A stretch of DNA of 59,533 bases from Mammaliicoccus stepanovicii (GTDB lineage Bacteria > Bacillota > Bacilli > Staphylococcales > Staphylococcaceae), in contig NZ_PPQZ01000011.1 of assembly GCF_002902525.1 (NCBI RefSeq), forward strand, positions 1-59,533, given 5' to 3'. The position numbers and the translations under genes are program-made. The notes below the pieces were generated by a model. The model was not told where the DNA came from, ran no database searches, and saw only the letters and a list, made by a program, of their open reading frames with translations. This document shows, piece by piece, positions 9,875-20,343 of this stretch (the first letter of the stretch is position 1; each line of letters starts with the position of its first letter).

Positions 9875-9904
9875 TTGCGTTTATGTTATTGAATAGTATA
9901 TAAT
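9875..9904 (+). promoter_or_regulatory. Probable murZ promoter
   Basis: TTGCGT, 18 bases, TATAAT, about 70 bases before the murZ start. The leader holds an imperfect palindrome around ATGCAT (9935-9949) of unknown meaning. Confidence 0.5.
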
Positions 9905-9973
9905 AGTATTAATTATCTATTCATGTTGGGAGAGTATGCATTCTCTAAGACGATGAAGTAAAGGAGTAAACAT

Positions 9974-11233
9974 ATGTCTCAAGAAGTAATAAAAATAAAC
10001 GGTGGAAATAAATTAAATGGTAAAGTTCAAATAAGTGGTGCTAAAAATAGTGCAGTCGCACTAATCCCCGCTAGTTTAATGGCAAATGATGTCGTAACAT
10101 TAGATGGGTTACCAGATATTTCAGATGTAAAGACTTTAATGAGCCTATTAGGCGATTTAAATATAAAGACAGAACTTAACGGAGACCAACTTGTTGTAGA
10201 TTCAAGTGAAGCGGTTAATTTACCATTACCAAATAATAAAGTTCAATCATTAAGAGCATCATATTATATGATGGGTGCTATGTTAGGGCGATTTAAAAAA
10301 TGTGTCATTGGTTTACCTGGAGGATGTCCTTTAGGGCCACGTCCAATCGATCAACATATTAAAGGATTCGAAGCTTTAGGTGCTAAAGTAACAAACGAAC
10401 AAGGTGCAATGTATTTAATCGCAGAAGAGTTAGTTGGTGCAAAAATATTTATGGACGTTGTAAGTGTTGGCGCTACAATTAATATTATGCTTGCTGCTTC
10501 ATTAGCTAAAGGACGAACTGTTATCGAAAATGCAGCAAAAGAACCGGAAATTGTTGATGTAGCTACGTTGTTAAATAATATGGGTGCTAAAATTAGAGGC
10601 GCTGGTACAGACACATTAAAAATAGAAGGTGTTGAATCTTTACATGGAACAACACATTCTATTATTCCTGACCGAATAGAAGCGGGGACATATATGTGTG
10701 CTGCAGCTGCAATGGGTGAAGAAGTCATAATTGAAAATATTATTCCGCTACATTTAGAACCATTAATTGCTAAATTAAAAGAAATGGGTACAGAAATCGA
10801 ATTAGGTGAAGATTCAATTTTAATTAGAGGTAAAGATGAATATAAACCTGTTGATATCCAAACTGCGGTTTACCCTGGTTTTGCGACAGATTTACAACAA
10901 CCTTTTACGCCATTACTTTTAAAAGCGAACGGTTCTAGTAAAGTGACGGAAACGATATACCCAGCTAGATTTAAACATGTTGATGAATTGAGTAGAATGG
11001 GAGCCAAAGTTCACTTAGAAAATGGAACTGCTATATACTACCCATCTAAATTAACTGGAACAAGCGTTGCTGCTAGTGATTTAAGAGCGGGTGCATCATT
11101 ACTCATTGCCGGATTAATATCTGAAGATGTTACGACAGTTTATAATGTTAATCATATCTATAGAGGATATAGTGGTATAGTTGAAAAATTAAAATCACTT
11201 GGTGCAGATATTTGGACAGAAGTTATTGAATAG
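9974..11233 (+). CDS. murZ: UDP-N-acetylglucosamine 1-carboxyvinyltransferase (second copy)
   Basis: Transfers enolpyruvate from PEP to UDP-GlcNAc, the first committed step of peptidoglycan synthesis and the fosfomycin target. 419 residues. The Lys-Asn of SGAKNSAV is near 24-25, and the catalytic Cys118 lies in [11 protein letters not shown]. Its place between fbaA and rho is that of staphylococcal murZ (murAB). A paralogue, murA, lies 20 kb downstream after the atp operon. Strong ribosome site aaaggagtaaac. Confidence 0.95.
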   Translation: MSQEVIKINGGNKLNGKVQISGAKNSAVALIPASLMANDVVTLDGLPDISDVKTLMSLLGDLNIKTELNGDQLVVDSSEAVNLPLPNNKVQSLRASYYMMGAMLGRFKKCVIGLPGGCPLGPRPIDQHIKGFEALGAKVTNEQGAMYLIAEELVGAKIFMDVVSVGATINIMLAASLAKGRTVIENAAKEPEIVDVATLLNNMGAKIRGAGTDTLKIEGVESLHGTTHSIIPDRIEAGTYMCAAAAMGEEVIIENIIPLHLEPLIAKLKEMGTEIELGEDSILIRGKDEYKPVDIQTAVYPGFATDLQQPFTPLLLKANGSSKVTETIYPARFKHVDELSRMGAKVHLENGTAIYYPSKLTGTSVAASDLRAGASLLIAGLISEDVTTVYNVNHIYRGYSGIVEKLKSLGADIWTEVIE

Positions 11234-11304
11234 AAGTATAAAATATATACTTTGTATAATAAATGTAGTATAATAGTCTTATAGAATTAAAAGAGGTGAG
11301 TATT

Positions 11305-11634
11305 ATGGAAGTATGTCCTTATTTAGAAGAAACATTCAAAGTTATAGGACGCAGTTGGAATGGTTTAATACTCAATTACTTGTCACGTTGTGATGAAAGG
11401 GCTGCTCACTTTTCTGATATGAAAAGAGATCTCAAACGAATTACACCTAGAGCATTATCACTGAAACTTACAGAGTTAAGTGATTGGGGTCTTGTTGAGA
11501 AGAAAGTAGTTACTACAACACCATTATCTGTTGAATATCATCTTACTCATAAAGGATATGAATTAGCAGAGGCACTTGTTCCTTTAGAAGAATGGGCACA
11601 GCGTAATGTAGAATTAGAAGAGAATCATTCTTGA
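11305..11634 (+). CDS. HxlR-family transcriptional regulator
   Basis: 109-residue winged-helix DNA-binding protein. The HxlR pattern is clear: N-terminal CPYLEETFKVIGRSWNGLIL, then FSDMKRDLKRITPRALSLKL as the recognition region, then the wing with VEYHLTHKGYELAEAL. The Cys at position 3 is the redox-sensitive type of cysteine found in several HxlR proteins. The ATG at 11305 is chosen because aagaggtgag lies just upstream; an in-frame GTG at 11296 is inside that site. It may control the following aldehyde dehydrogenase, but that is inference from adjacency. Confidence 0.85.
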   Translation: MEVCPYLEETFKVIGRSWNGLILNYLSRCDERAAHFSDMKRDLKRITPRALSLKLTELSDWGLVEKKVVTTTPLSVEYHLTHKGYELAEALVPLEEWAQRNVELEENHS

Positions 11635-11659
11635 AATATAAAGTCATAACATAATGAGG

Positions 11660-11698
11660 AGATCCTGGAGACAAATATGTTCCAGGGTCTTCTTTATT
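11660..11698 (+). terminator. Probable terminator after the HxlR gene
   Basis: GATCCTGGA pairs with TCCAGGGTC (one G-T pair) around an 11-base loop, followed by TTCTTTATTATTTCTTT. Confidence 0.65.
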
Positions 11699-11784
11699 AT
11701 TTCTTTATAAACACATTATTTTAAATTTAAGTGTGTTAGGTATTATAATGAATAATGTAATGATTATAAAGGAGTAGATAATAT

Positions 11785-13212
11785 ATGAGACAAGATATTA
11801 AGCAATATATTAATGGCGAATGGGTAGATAGTCATAGTGGTAAAACAATTGACGTTATCAATCCAGCAACAGAAGAAGTAATGGGACAAGTTGCTGCAGG
11901 TAACAAACAAGATGTAGATGACGCTGTCGCTGCAGCAAAAAGTGTATACGTAAAATTTAGAAATACATCAGTAGAAGAAAGAAAAGCACTATTAGAAAGA
12001 ATTGCTGATGAATATGAAAATAGAAAAGAAGATTTAATAGATGTTATGACAGATGAACTTGGTTCACCAATCGAAAAATCAGAATCAGTTCATTATCAAA
12101 TGGGGTTGAATCATTTTAGAGAAGCAAGTAAAGCAATCGATTCAATTAATTTTGAAGAACGTCGCGGTGATGATTTAGTTGTTAAAGAAGCTATAGGGGT
12201 ATCAGGACTTGTAACACCTTGGAACTTCCCAACAAACCAAACATCATTAAAATTAGCTGGTGCATTTGCTGCAGGTTCGACTGTTGTATTGAAGCCATCT
12301 GAGGAAACGCCATTTGCTGCTGTTATTCTTGCAGAGATTTTCGAAAAAGCTGGCGTGCCTAAAGGTGTATTTAACTTAGTAAATGGTGACGGCGCAAGCG
12401 TTGGAGATCCTTTAAGTTCTCATCCTGATGTAAGAATGATGTCATTTACAGGATCTGGACCAACTGGTAGAAAAATTATGGAAAATGCTGCTCGAGATTT
12501 CAAGAAAGTTTCATTGGAATTAGGAGGTAAATCACCATTAATCATACTTGATGATGTTGATGTAGAAAAAGCCGCTAAAGGTGCAGTTGCTAAATTTGTT
12601 CAAAATACAGGACAAGTTTGTACAGCAGCAACGCGTACATTAATACCAGAAAGTATTAAAGATGAATTTATAGAAGCAGCTAAAAAAGCAATTGAAAATG
12701 TCAAAGTTGGTAATCCTAGAGAAGCTGGGCAAGATACAGGTCCATTAGTATCTAAGAAACAGTTTGATACAGTTCAAGGATACATTCAAAAAGGTATCGA
12801 TGAAGGTGCAACACTACTTCATGGTGGCGTAGGGAAACCAGACGGTATAGAAAAAGGATACTTTGTGAAACCTACATTATTTACAGATGTAAATAATGAC
12901 ATGACAATTGCACAAGAAGAAATCTTTGGTCCAGTAGGTACAATCATTACGTATAAAGATGTAAATGAAGCAATTGAAATTGCAAATGACACTGTTTATG
13001 GATTAGCAGCATACGTATATGGAAACGACAAAGATAAAGTAAGAGAAGTTGCGAGACAATTAGAAGCAGGAACAGTCGAAATAAATGATTCAGGTAGAAG
13101 ACCTAATTTACCATTCGGTGGTTATAAACAATCCGGACTTGGTAGAGAATGGGGTGACTATGGAATAGAAGAATTCCTAGAAGTTAAATCAATACCTGGT
13201 TATTATAAATAA
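11785..13212 (+). CDS. NAD(P)-dependent aldehyde dehydrogenase
   Basis: Oxidises an aldehyde to its acid. 475 residues, full length for the family. The catalytic Cys is in [11 protein letters not shown] near 275-285, the general base Glu in LELGGKSP near 251-258, the cofactor strand TPWNFPTNQ near 143-151, and the terminal motif [14 protein letters not shown] near 443-456. S. aureus has an orthologue at the same place between murZ and rho. The physiological aldehyde is unknown. Own ribosome site aaaggagtag and a downstream hairpin make it monocistronic. Confidence 0.93.
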   Translation: MRQDIKQYINGEWVDSHSGKTIDVINPATEEVMGQVAAGNKQDVDDAVAAAKSVYVKFRNTSVEERKALLERIADEYENRKEDLIDVMTDELGSPIEKSESVHYQMGLNHFREASKAIDSINFEERRGDDLVVKEAIGVSGLVTPWNFPTNQTSLKLAGAFAAGSTVVLKPSEETPFAAVILAEIFEKAGVPKGVFNLVNGDGASVGDPLSSHPDVRMMSFTGSGPTGRKIMENAARDFKKVSLELGGKSPLIILDDVDVEKAAKGAVAKFVQNTGQVCTAATRTLIPESIKDEFIEAAKKAIENVKVGNPREAGQDTGPLVSKKQFDTVQGYIQKGIDEGATLLHGGVGKPDGIEKGYFVKPTLFTDVNNDMTIAQEEIFGPVGTIITYKDVNEAIEIANDTVYGLAAYVYGNDKDKVREVARQLEAGTVEINDSGRRPNLPFGGYKQSGLGREWGDYGIEEFLEVKSIPGYYK

Positions 13213-13230
13213 TATAAGATTCATAATGAA

Positions 13231-13276
13231 CCATCTAACATTAGTTTTTATTAATGTTGGATGGTTATATTTTATT
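13231..13276 (+). terminator. Probable terminator after the aldehyde dehydrogenase
   Basis: CCATCTAACATTA / TAATGTTGGATGG (one G-T pair) with an 8-base loop, followed by TTATATTTTATTT. The U tract is interrupted. Confidence 0.7.
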
Positions 13277-13418
13277 TAGAAGTATAATTAAAAAAATATA
13301 AATAATGAGCTATAACATTTTTTGTCTTACAAGTAAAAAAATGCTATAGTTTAATGGAAGTTTATAAAAATTCATTATGTTATTGATGAATAGATTTTAG
13401 GAAATGGGTGTCACAATT

Positions 13419-14735
13419 ATGGCTGAAAGAGTAAGAACTAGTCCTCAGTATGAATCGTTTCACGAATTATACAAGAACTACACAACAAAAGAATTAACAT
13501 CTAAGGCAAAAGAACTCAGAATAAATAATTATAGTAAATTAAATAAAAAAGAGCTTGTCTTAGCAATTATGGAAGCGCAGATGGAGAAAGACGGAAATTA
13601 CTATATGGAAGGTATCTTAGATGATATTCAACCTGACGGATATGGATTTCTAAGAACTGTTAACTATTCCAAAGGTGAGAAAGATATCTATATTTCTGCT
13701 AGTCAAATAAGAAGATTCGAAATTAAAAAAGGCGACAAAGTAACGGGCAAAGTTAGAAAACCAAAAGAAAATGAAAAGTATTATGGTTTATTACAAGTAG
13801 ACTTTGTTAATGATCACAATGCTGAAGAAGTTAAAAAGAGACCACACTTTCAAGCATTAACTCCTTTATATCCACAAGAACGTATCCAATTAGAGACGAC
13901 AGAGAAAAATTATTCAACTAGAATTATGGATTTAGTTACACCTATCGGTCTCGGGCAACGTGGTATGATAGTAGCACCTCCAAAAGCAGGTAAGACGTCA
14001 CTTTTAAAAGAAATAGCAAATGCTATGGCGGTAAATCATTCGAATGCTAAATTATTTGTACTATTAATAGGTGAACGACCAGAAGAAGTAACAGATATTG
14101 AAAGATCGGTTGAACATGCAGAAGTCGTACACTCGACTTTCGATGAGCCACCTGAACATCATGTAAAGGTAGCTGAATTATTGTTAGAAAGAGCTAAGAG
14201 ATTAGTTGAAATTGGCGAAGATGTTATTATCTTAATGGATTCATTAACGAGATTAGCAAGAGCATACAATCTTGTTGTTCCACCAAGCGGTAGAACATTA
14301 TCTGGTGGTTTGGATCCTGCATCACTTCATAGACCAAAACACTTCTTCGGGGCTGCTAGAAATATCGAAGCGGGTGGAAGTTTAACAATACTTGCTACTG
14401 CATTAGTTGAAACAGGATCACGTATGGATGATATGATATACGAAGAGTTTAAAGGTACTGGAAATATGGAGTTACATTTAGACCGTAAGTTATCTGAAAA
14501 ACGAGTATTTCCTGCAATTGATATTAGACGTAGTTCGACTCGTAAAGAAGAATTATTGCTCGATCCTAAAGATTTAGAGATGATATGGCAATTAAGAAAT
14601 CTATTTACCGACCAAGGTGATTTTGCAGAACGATTTATTCGAAAATTAAAAAGAACAAAAACAAATCAAGAATTTTATGAAGAACTTAGAAAATCAATGG
14701 TTGAAAGTGCAAAGACAGGTAAACCTGTTATATAA
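13419..14735 (+). CDS. rho: Transcription termination factor Rho
   Basis: Hexameric RNA-dependent ATPase that ends transcription and suppresses antisense transcripts. 438 residues. Order: N-terminal SAP-like region with [16 protein letters not shown], cold-shock-type RNA-binding domain with DGYGFLRT near 70-77, P-loop APPKAGKTS near 185-193, Walker [11 protein letters not shown] near 270-279, and [12 protein letters not shown]. The ATG at 13419 ([10 protein letters not shown]) matches known Rho starts; the upstream in-frame ATG at 13404 would add five residues. Gene order murZ-aldehyde dehydrogenase-rho-rpmE2 is standard for staphylococci. Confidence 0.96.
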   Translation: MAERVRTSPQYESFHELYKNYTTKELTSKAKELRINNYSKLNKKELVLAIMEAQMEKDGNYYMEGILDDIQPDGYGFLRTVNYSKGEKDIYISASQIRRFEIKKGDKVTGKVRKPKENEKYYGLLQVDFVNDHNAEEVKKRPHFQALTPLYPQERIQLETTEKNYSTRIMDLVTPIGLGQRGMIVAPPKAGKTSLLKEIANAMAVNHSNAKLFVLLIGERPEEVTDIERSVEHAEVVHSTFDEPPEHHVKVAELLLERAKRLVEIGEDVIILMDSLTRLARAYNLVVPPSGRTLSGGLDPASLHRPKHFFGAARNIEAGGSLTILATALVETGSRMDDMIYEEFKGTGNMELHLDRKLSEKRVFPAIDIRRSSTRKEELLLDPKDLEMIWQLRNLFTDQGDFAERFIRKLKRTKTNQEFYEELRKSMVESAKTGKPVI

Positions 14736-14844
14736 ATTTAAGGTTGCATTTTAATAGTTGAACATATATAATATGTAAGTATTGAGTGAATAAGTCACAA
14801 ATAAACTCTGTTCCAGATGGTTCAGGGCAAAGGAGCTGAAAACA

Positions 14845-15102
14845 ATGAAACAAGGAATTCATCCAGAGTATAAAAAAGTTATCTTTTTAGATACTACTAC
14901 TGATTTTAAATTTTTAAGTGGTTCAACACGTACTTCAAACGAAACAATGGAATGGGAAGATGGTAACGAATACCCAGTTATCCGTTTAGATATTTCTTCT
15001 GATTCACATCCATTCTATACAGGTCGTCAAAAATTCGCATCTGCGGATGGTCGTGTGGAACGCTTCAACAAAAAATTTGGTTTCAAATCAAGCAACGAAT
15101 AA
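14845..15102 (+). CDS. rpmE2: Ribosomal protein bL31, type B
   Basis: Large-subunit ribosomal protein, 85 residues. It lacks the CxxC zinc motifs of type A bL31, and the family stretches [14 protein letters not shown] and [13 protein letters not shown] are present, so it is the zinc-independent type B. This is the usual staphylococcal form. Ribosome site aaaggagctg. The roughly 75-base leader could hold an autoregulatory fold, which I cannot confirm. Confidence 0.96.
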   Translation: MKQGIHPEYKKVIFLDTTTDFKFLSGSTRTSNETMEWEDGNEYPVIRLDISSDSHPFYTGRQKFASADGRVERFNKKFGFKSSNE

Positions 15103-15113
15103 TGAAGCGCATC

Positions 15114-15145
15114 AAGCATCCTTTTATAAAGGGTGCTTTTTTTTG
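15114..15145 (+). terminator. rpmE2 terminator
   Basis: AAGCATCCTTT / AAAGGGTGCTT with a 3-base loop, followed by TTTTTT. Confidence 0.9.
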
Positions 15146-15214
15146 TAAAATTTAAGAACTGCAATTTATAATATGATATAATTAAGCGATTATGAAAAAA
15201 GGTGGATTTGTAAT

Positions 15215-15814
15215 ATGTACGAAAATTACCATTCCGGGTGGATAGAATGTATTTGTGGCAGTATGTTTAGTGGTAAATCAGAAGAACTTATTAGACGTCT
15301 TAGAAGAGGTTTATATGCTAAACAACAAGTGAAAGTATTTAAACCTGCTATCGATAATCGTTATAGTGATAAAGCTGTTGTGTCCCATAATGGTAATCAA
15401 TTAGATGCCATTAGTATTGAACATTCAAGCGAAATATTGAATTTTGATTTACAAGGTATAGATATAATAGGTATAGATGAAGTTCAATTTTTTGATAATG
15501 AGATAGTAAGTGTTGCACAAAAATTAGCTGAAGAAGGCTATCGGGTTGTAGTTGCAGGATTGGACATGGATTTTAAAGGTGTTCCGTTTGAACCGATGCC
15601 AGAAATGATGGCTGTTGCAGAAATCGTTACAAAATTACAAGCTGTGTGTGCAGTATGTGGCTCACCATCAAGTCGAACACAAAGACTTATTAATGGAGAA
15701 CCAGCACACGTTAATGATCCAATCATTTTAGTAGGTGCAAACGAAAGTTATGAACCGCGATGTAGAGATCATCATATTATAAGAACAGAAACAAGGAGTG
15801 ATAATCATGTTTGA
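15215..15814 (+). CDS. tdk: Thymidine kinase
   Basis: Phosphorylates thymidine to dTMP in pyrimidine salvage. 199 residues, type II kinase. P-loop [14 protein letters not shown] near 11-24, DEVQFFD near 89-95, a zinc site with CAVCG near 145-149 and CRDHH near 186-190. First gene of a run with prfA and prmC; it overlaps prfA by 8 bases. Confidence 0.96.
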   Translation: MYENYHSGWIECICGSMFSGKSEELIRRLRRGLYAKQQVKVFKPAIDNRYSDKAVVSHNGNQLDAISIEHSSEILNFDLQGIDIIGIDEVQFFDNEIVSVAQKLAEEGYRVVVAGLDMDFKGVPFEPMPEMMAVAEIVTKLQAVCAVCGSPSSRTQRLINGEPAHVNDPIILVGANESYEPRCRDHHIIRTETRSDNHV

Positions 15815-16883
15815 TCAATTAGAAATAGTAGAAGATCGATACGAACAATTAAACGAGCTTTTAAGTGATCCGGACGTTGTTTCGGATTCAAATAAATTAA
15901 GAATTTATTCCAAAGAACAATCTGATTTACAAAAAACAGTAGATGTTTATAGAACGTATAAATCTGTTAAAGGCGATATAGAAGATGCGAAATTAATGCT
16001 AACTGAAACTTCTGATAAAGATGACCAAGAAATGTTGAAAGAAGAAATTAATTCATTAAATAAACGCATTCCTGAACTTGAATCAGAACTGAAGTTCTTG
16101 CTTATCCCGAAAGATCCTAATGATGATAAAAACGTTATTATGGAAATTAGAGGTGCAGCAGGTGGAGATGAAGCAGCAATTTTTGCGGGTGACTTATTCA
16201 GAATGTATTCTAGATTTGCAGAATCACAAGGATATAATATTGATGTAGTTGAAGAAAATATAAGTGACCATGGCGGATATAAAGAGATAAGTTTCTCTAT
16301 CCAAGGTAATGGTGCATTTAGTAAGCTTAAATATGAAAATGGTGCTCATCGTGTTCAACGAGTTCCAGAAACAGAATCTGGTGGACGAATTCATACATCA
16401 ACAGCAACTGTAGCAGTATTGCCAGAAGCAGAAGATGTCGAATTAAATATTAAAAGTGAAGATCTAAAAATAGAAACTTATCGTTCAAGCGGTGCAGGTG
16501 GACAGCACGTCAATACAACCGATTCAGCCGTTCGTATTACGCATTTACCTACTGGTGTAATCGCGACATCATCAGAAAAATCACAAATTAAAAACCGTGA
16601 AAAAGCTTTAAAAGTATTGAAAGCAAGAGTTTACGATATGATGGTTCAAGAAGAAAATGCTAAATATGCCGAAAAACGTAAATCTGCAGTTGGTACAGGT
16701 GATCGTTCTGAACGTATTAGAACATATAACTATCCACAAAACCGTGTAACAGATCATCGAATTGGTTTAACAATTCAAAAACTTGATCAAATTATGGAAG
16801 GTAAAGTCGGAGAAATAATTGATGCATTAACTATGCATGAACAGACTGAAAAACTGGAAGAATTGAATAATGGTCAATTATAA
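15807..16883 (+). CDS. prfA: Peptide chain release factor 1
   Basis: Recognises UAA and UAG stop codons and triggers peptide release. 358 residues. The catalytic GGQ is in [15 protein letters not shown] near 228-242, preceded by the PCRF domain with [20 protein letters not shown] near 115-135. The ATG at 15807 follows acaaggagtg; an in-frame GTG at 15798 lies in that site. It overlaps tdk and prmC, so the three are co-translated. prmC methylates the GGQ glutamine of this protein. Confidence 0.97.
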   Translation: MFDQLEIVEDRYEQLNELLSDPDVVSDSNKLRIYSKEQSDLQKTVDVYRTYKSVKGDIEDAKLMLTETSDKDDQEMLKEEINSLNKRIPELESELKFLLIPKDPNDDKNVIMEIRGAAGGDEAAIFAGDLFRMYSRFAESQGYNIDVVEENISDHGGYKEISFSIQGNGAFSKLKYENGAHRVQRVPETESGGRIHTSTATVAVLPEAEDVELNIKSEDLKIETYRSSGAGGQHVNTTDSAVRITHLPTGVIATSSEKSQIKNREKALKVLKARVYDMMVQEENAKYAEKRKSAVGTGDRSERIRTYNYPQNRVTDHRIGLTIQKLDQIMEGKVGEIIDALTMHEQTEKLEELNNGQL

Positions 16884-17724
16884 TTTCGAGCAATTATTAA
16901 AAGAAACTTATGATGACTTATCAGCACGAGGGTTAGAAACCTCTCGTGCTGACTGGTTATTGCAAGATATTTCTGGCATGTCTCGAACTGATATTTTGAT
17001 GCATTATAAAGAAGAGGTTCCACAACCACTCATTGATCAATTTTTAATTTTAAGAGAAAGAATGTACGATGGTGAACCAGTACAATATATTGTAGGGTTT
17101 GCAGAATTTTATGGTAGAAAGTTCGAACTTAATAAAGATGTACTCATTCCACGGACAGAGACAGAAGAATTAGTCTTTCAGACGTTATCAACTATTACTA
17201 AACAGAACAGTGTTTTATGTGATATAGGTACTGGTTCTGGTGCTATTGCGATATCGCTAAAGAAGGAGATGCCTACTTTAGATGTTATAGCAACGGATAT
17301 TAGTAATGAAGCATTAGTAGTTGCAAAATCGAATGCAAATCTTCATAAAGCAGATATACATTTCATGCAAGGTGATGCTCTACAACCATTAATTGATAAA
17401 GGGATAAAGGTAGATGTTTTAGTATCAAATCCTCCGTATATTTCATACGAAGAACAGATACAGATGACAGATACTGTACTCAACTATGAACCACATTTAG
17501 CGTTATTCGCTGAAGATGATGGTTTGTATATTTATAAATCGCTACTTGCAAAACTTGACCAAGTTATGGATACAGGTGGTCTTGTGATATTTGAAATTGG
17601 ACATTTACAAGGTGATGTTTTAAAAACATTTATTGCGCAACATTATCGTGTTGATGGACTGAAGATTATCACAGATATAAATCAAAAGAATCGTATGATA
17701 CAATTTAATTGGATAAGCGAGTAA
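16870..17724 (+). CDS. prmC: Release factor glutamine methyltransferase
   Basis: N5-methylates the glutamine of the GGQ motif in release factors. 284 residues. An N-terminal helical domain is followed by a SAM-binding Rossmann fold with [10 protein letters not shown] near 118-127 and the amide-methylating NPPY motif in [13 protein letters not shown] near 185-197. It overlaps the end of prfA by 14 bases. In Bacillus it is followed by spoIIR, which is absent here. Confidence 0.96.
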   Translation: MVNYNFEQLLKETYDDLSARGLETSRADWLLQDISGMSRTDILMHYKEEVPQPLIDQFLILRERMYDGEPVQYIVGFAEFYGRKFELNKDVLIPRTETEELVFQTLSTITKQNSVLCDIGTGSGAIAISLKKEMPTLDVIATDISNEALVVAKSNANLHKADIHFMQGDALQPLIDKGIKVDVLVSNPPYISYEEQIQMTDTVLNYEPHLALFAEDDGLYIYKSLLAKLDQVMDTGGLVIFEIGHLQGDVLKTFIAQHYRVDGLKIITDINQKNRMIQFNWISE

Positions 17725-17774
17725 AAGTTATACACAAAACGGCTGAGTTAACCACAACCTGTGTATAACTTTTA
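17722..17774. repeat. 15-bp inverted repeat carrying DnaA-box sequences
   Basis: TAAAAGTTATACACA (17722-17736) and its exact complement (17760-17774) flank a 23-base spacer. Each arm contains TTATACACA, which fits the DnaA-box consensus TTATNCACA, in opposite orientations. The spacer holds TTAACCACA (17748-17756), one mismatch from TTATCCACA. The left arm includes the prmC stop codon. It could also fold as a terminator for prmC, but the T-tract is short. B. subtilis has a known DnaA-box cluster beside ywlC, the gene that follows here. Confidence 0.6.
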
Positions 17775-17814
17775 TTTGTATCGTTAAAATTATGAGAAGA
17801 AAGGGAGTAGTGAT

Positions 17815-18861
17815 TTGAAAACTTATGTTTGGGATGTGCGTAAGTATGTTGACAACTTACAAAGTTATCCACAAATTAATAACATAATTGAAGGATATCA
17901 TCAAAATCAACTGATTGCCTTACCGACAGAAACGGTTTATGGGTTAGGTGCAAATGCAAAAAATACAGATGCTGTTAAAAGCATATATGTAGCTAAAGGA
18001 AGACCTTCAGATAATCCATTAATCGTTCATATACACGATAGAGTACAACTTGAACATTTCACGCACAATATTTCAAGAGAAACAGAAATATTAATGGAAG
18101 CATTATGGCCAGGACCAATTTCATTTATCGTTCCGTATAAAACAGGATATTTAAGTGATTTAGTGACGGGAGGTTTAGAATCGGTTGCAGTAAGAATGCC
18201 TCGTCATAATGTTGGAAGAGAAATATTAAAGTTAGTAAACTTACCAATCGCAGCTCCGAGTGCTAATTTAAGCGGTCGCCCTTCGCCAACTAAATATGAA
18301 CATGTGAAGCATGATTTAGATGGAAGAATATTTGGAATCATACAAGCAGATGAAATAGATGAAGGTATTGAAAGCACAGTGATTGATTGTACGAGTTTTC
18401 CATTTAAGATTGCAAGACCTGGATCCATTACTGCTGAAAAGATTAATGAAATTTTACCAAATAGTATTATCGATAAAAAAGTAGATATAGATAAACCAAT
18501 TGCACCTGGTATGAAGTATAAACATTATGCACCTACACAACCCGTTACTTTAATTGAAGGTGGATTGACCAAATCAATAAACCCTTCTTCATTAAAGGGT
18601 ATTAAAATTGCGGTTATAGGACCTAAAACGATTGAACCATTTATACCGGAAAACGCAAAGTTTATCCCATTAAGCGAACATGAACTAGATATTAAAGGAG
18701 CGCACCGACATTTATATGATGCGTTAAGAATAGCAGATCAATTGAATGATATTGATCACATTTTAATTTCAGGATTTGAAAGAAATGCCAAAACAATGGC
18801 ATTAATGAATAGACTAGATAAAGCGAGTGGACATAATATAAAGAGGGAAGATGAATTATGA
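17815..18861 (+). CDS. ywlC: L-threonylcarbamoyladenylate synthase (Sua5/YwlC)
   Basis: Makes threonylcarbamoyl-AMP for the t6A37 modification of ANN-decoding tRNAs. 348 residues. The N-terminal YrdC domain (about 20-210) has LPTETVYGLGANA, SDNPLIVH, AVRMPRH and APSANLSGRPSPT. A linker with GMKYKHYAP leads to the C-terminal Sua5 domain. The two-domain length marks it as Sua5 rather than YrdC. Start is TTG, supported by aaagggagtag. It overlaps ywlE by 4 bases. First gene of the ywlC-ywlE-rpiB-ywlG run. Confidence 0.94.
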   Translation: MKTYVWDVRKYVDNLQSYPQINNIIEGYHQNQLIALPTETVYGLGANAKNTDAVKSIYVAKGRPSDNPLIVHIHDRVQLEHFTHNISRETEILMEALWPGPISFIVPYKTGYLSDLVTGGLESVAVRMPRHNVGREILKLVNLPIAAPSANLSGRPSPTKYEHVKHDLDGRIFGIIQADEIDEGIESTVIDCTSFPFKIARPGSITAEKINEILPNSIIDKKVDIDKPIAPGMKYKHYAPTQPVTLIEGGLTKSINPSSLKGIKIAVIGPKTIEPFIPENAKFIPLSEHELDIKGAHRHLYDALRIADQLNDIDHILISGFERNAKTMALMNRLDKASGHNIKREDEL

Positions 18862-19274
18862 AAATAATCTTTGTTTGTACTGGAAATACTTGTAGAAGTC
18901 CTTTGGCAGAAGCAATAGCTAAAAATTTAAAACCAAATTTTGATATTCAATCAAGAGGAATCTCTGCTTTTGAAGGCGCAAATATTTCTCAACAATCTTT
19001 AGAAATTATTTTAGAACATGACTTACCGGTTCCAGGTAGAGCACAAAATTTTTCTGAGCAAGACTTAGATGCAGATTTAATATTAACAATGACAGAATCA
19101 CATAAATTAATGCTTCAGTCAGAATATCAACATGAAAATATTGATTCAATAAAACACTACTTAAGTGGTGAGCAAGGTGATGTATGTGATCCGTATGGAC
19201 AATCAATTGAAGTATATAGAAATACTTTTAAAGAACTAAATGAGTTAATAGAAGAATTATTACAGAGTAATTAA
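18858..19274 (+). CDS. ywlE: Low-molecular-weight phosphatase, probable protein-arginine phosphatase
   Basis: 138-residue phosphatase of the low-molecular-weight PTP family. The P-loop is C7-T-G-N-T-C-R13-S, and the catalytic acid is Asp111 in DPYG. Thr at position 11 of the loop, where tyrosine phosphatases carry Ile or another larger residue, is the mark of the arginine phosphatase YwlE; staphylococcal PtpB is the same type. It would reverse McsB-dependent arginine phosphorylation. Place between Sua5 and rpiB equals B. subtilis ywlE. Confidence 0.88.
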   Translation: MKIIFVCTGNTCRSPLAEAIAKNLKPNFDIQSRGISAFEGANISQQSLEIILEHDLPVPGRAQNFSEQDLDADLILTMTESHKLMLQSEYQHENIDSIKHYLSGEQGDVCDPYGQSIEVYRNTFKELNELIEELLQSN

Positions 19275-19360
19275 GAATTCAAATAATTTATAGAATTGCT
19301 ATAACACTTATTGAAAATACGTTATAATATGTAAGTATAAACAAATTGGGAGGTGGGAAG

Positions 19361-19798
19361 ATGAAAGTAGCTATTGCAGCAGACCATGGTGGCTATGAAT
19401 ACAAAGAAGCAATTAAAAATTTACTTGAAGAAATGAATATTGAATACAAAGATTTCGGTACGCACGAAGGCGAATCAGTAGATTATCCAGATTATGCAAG
19501 ACCAGTATCAGAAAGTGTAGCAGATGGTTCATTTGATAAAGGAATTCTTATTTGTGGAACTGGTATTGGTATGTCAATCGCTTCTAACAAGGTAAAAGGG
19601 GTTCGATGTGCACTTGTACACGATGTATTTACTGCAGAAGTAACGAGACAACATAACGATTCAAATGTATTAGCATTAGGCCAACGTGTTATAGGTGAAG
19701 GATTAGCACTTCTCATCGTCAAAACTTGGCTGACAAGTGAGTTTGAAGGCGGAAGACATCAAAGACGCATAGACAAGATTGAAGGCGGTTGTTCATGA
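19361..19798 (+). CDS. rpiB: RpiB/LacA/LacB-family sugar-phosphate isomerase
   Basis: 145 residues. Family features: [12 protein letters not shown] near 4-15, the catalytic Cys in [15 protein letters not shown] near 64-78, and [15 protein letters not shown] near 98-112. It is expected to interconvert ribose-5-phosphate and ribulose-5-phosphate, and is the ywlF position of B. subtilis. The ATG at 19361 follows gggaggtggg; an earlier in-frame start at 19346 would run through that site. Overlaps ywlG by 4 bases. Confidence 0.92.
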   Translation: MKVAIAADHGGYEYKEAIKNLLEEMNIEYKDFGTHEGESVDYPDYARPVSESVADGSFDKGILICGTGIGMSIASNKVKGVRCALVHDVFTAEVTRQHNDSNVLALGQRVIGEGLALLIVKTWLTSEFEGGRHQRRIDKIEGGCS

Positions 19799-20319
19799 AA
19801 TCAGATTTAGAGAAGTTGTTGAATGAACTTAATTCAATTGATTTTTTTCAAAAAGATGAGCTGTGTGTAATTGGTTGTTCGACTTCTGAAATTAAAGGTT
19901 CAAGAATAGGATCAAACGGTTCAATTGATATTGCCCAAACAATTTATAATTGTCTTTTAAATATACATAATGAGACAGGTGTACATTTTGTTTTTCAAGG
20001 TTGTGAACATATTAATCGGGCTATAACAATTGAACGTGAAATATTTGATCCTTATTTAATGACCGAAGTATCTGTTGTTCCTCAAAAAAACGCAGGTGGA
20101 AGCTTGTCAACATATGCATATAACCATATGAAAGATCCAATTGTAGTTGAATTTATCAAAGTTGATAAAGGAATCGATATAGGTCAAACATTAATTGGTA
20201 TGCATATTAAGCACGTCGCAGTTCCGATTTCAATTGAAAGCAAAACAGTCGGAGAAGCAATTGTAACAGTAGCAAGAAGTCGTCCGAAATTAATAGGCGG
20301 AGAAAGAGCAAAGTATTAA
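19795..20319 (+). CDS. ywlG: YwlG/DUF436 family protein
   Basis: 174-residue cytoplasmic protein of unknown function (TIGR01440 family), conserved between rpiB and glyA in Bacillus and Staphylococcus. Visible blocks: [20 protein letters not shown] near 23-42, [16 protein letters not shown] near 65-80, and [15 protein letters not shown] near 95-109. The conserved cysteines and glycines suggest an enzyme, but no reaction is known to me. ATG overlaps the rpiB stop. Confidence 0.85.
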   Translation: MKSDLEKLLNELNSIDFFQKDELCVIGCSTSEIKGSRIGSNGSIDIAQTIYNCLLNIHNETGVHFVFQGCEHINRAITIEREIFDPYLMTEVSVVPQKNAGGSLSTYAYNHMKDPIVVEFIKVDKGIDIGQTLIGMHIKHVAVPISIESKTVGEAIVTVARSRPKLIGGERAKY

Positions 20320-20343
20320 ATTCTTAAAAGTGAGGGATTGTAC

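Noticed and set aside
10351-10728. 125-codon minus-strand frame inside murZ
   Set aside because: Antisense to conserved MurA blocks; composition is that of a reverse-frame artefact.
13404-13418. Alternative Rho start five codons upstream
   Set aside because: Known Rho proteins start with the Met-Ala/Pro-Glu-Arg found at 13419, and the upstream ATG overlaps the likely ribosome site.
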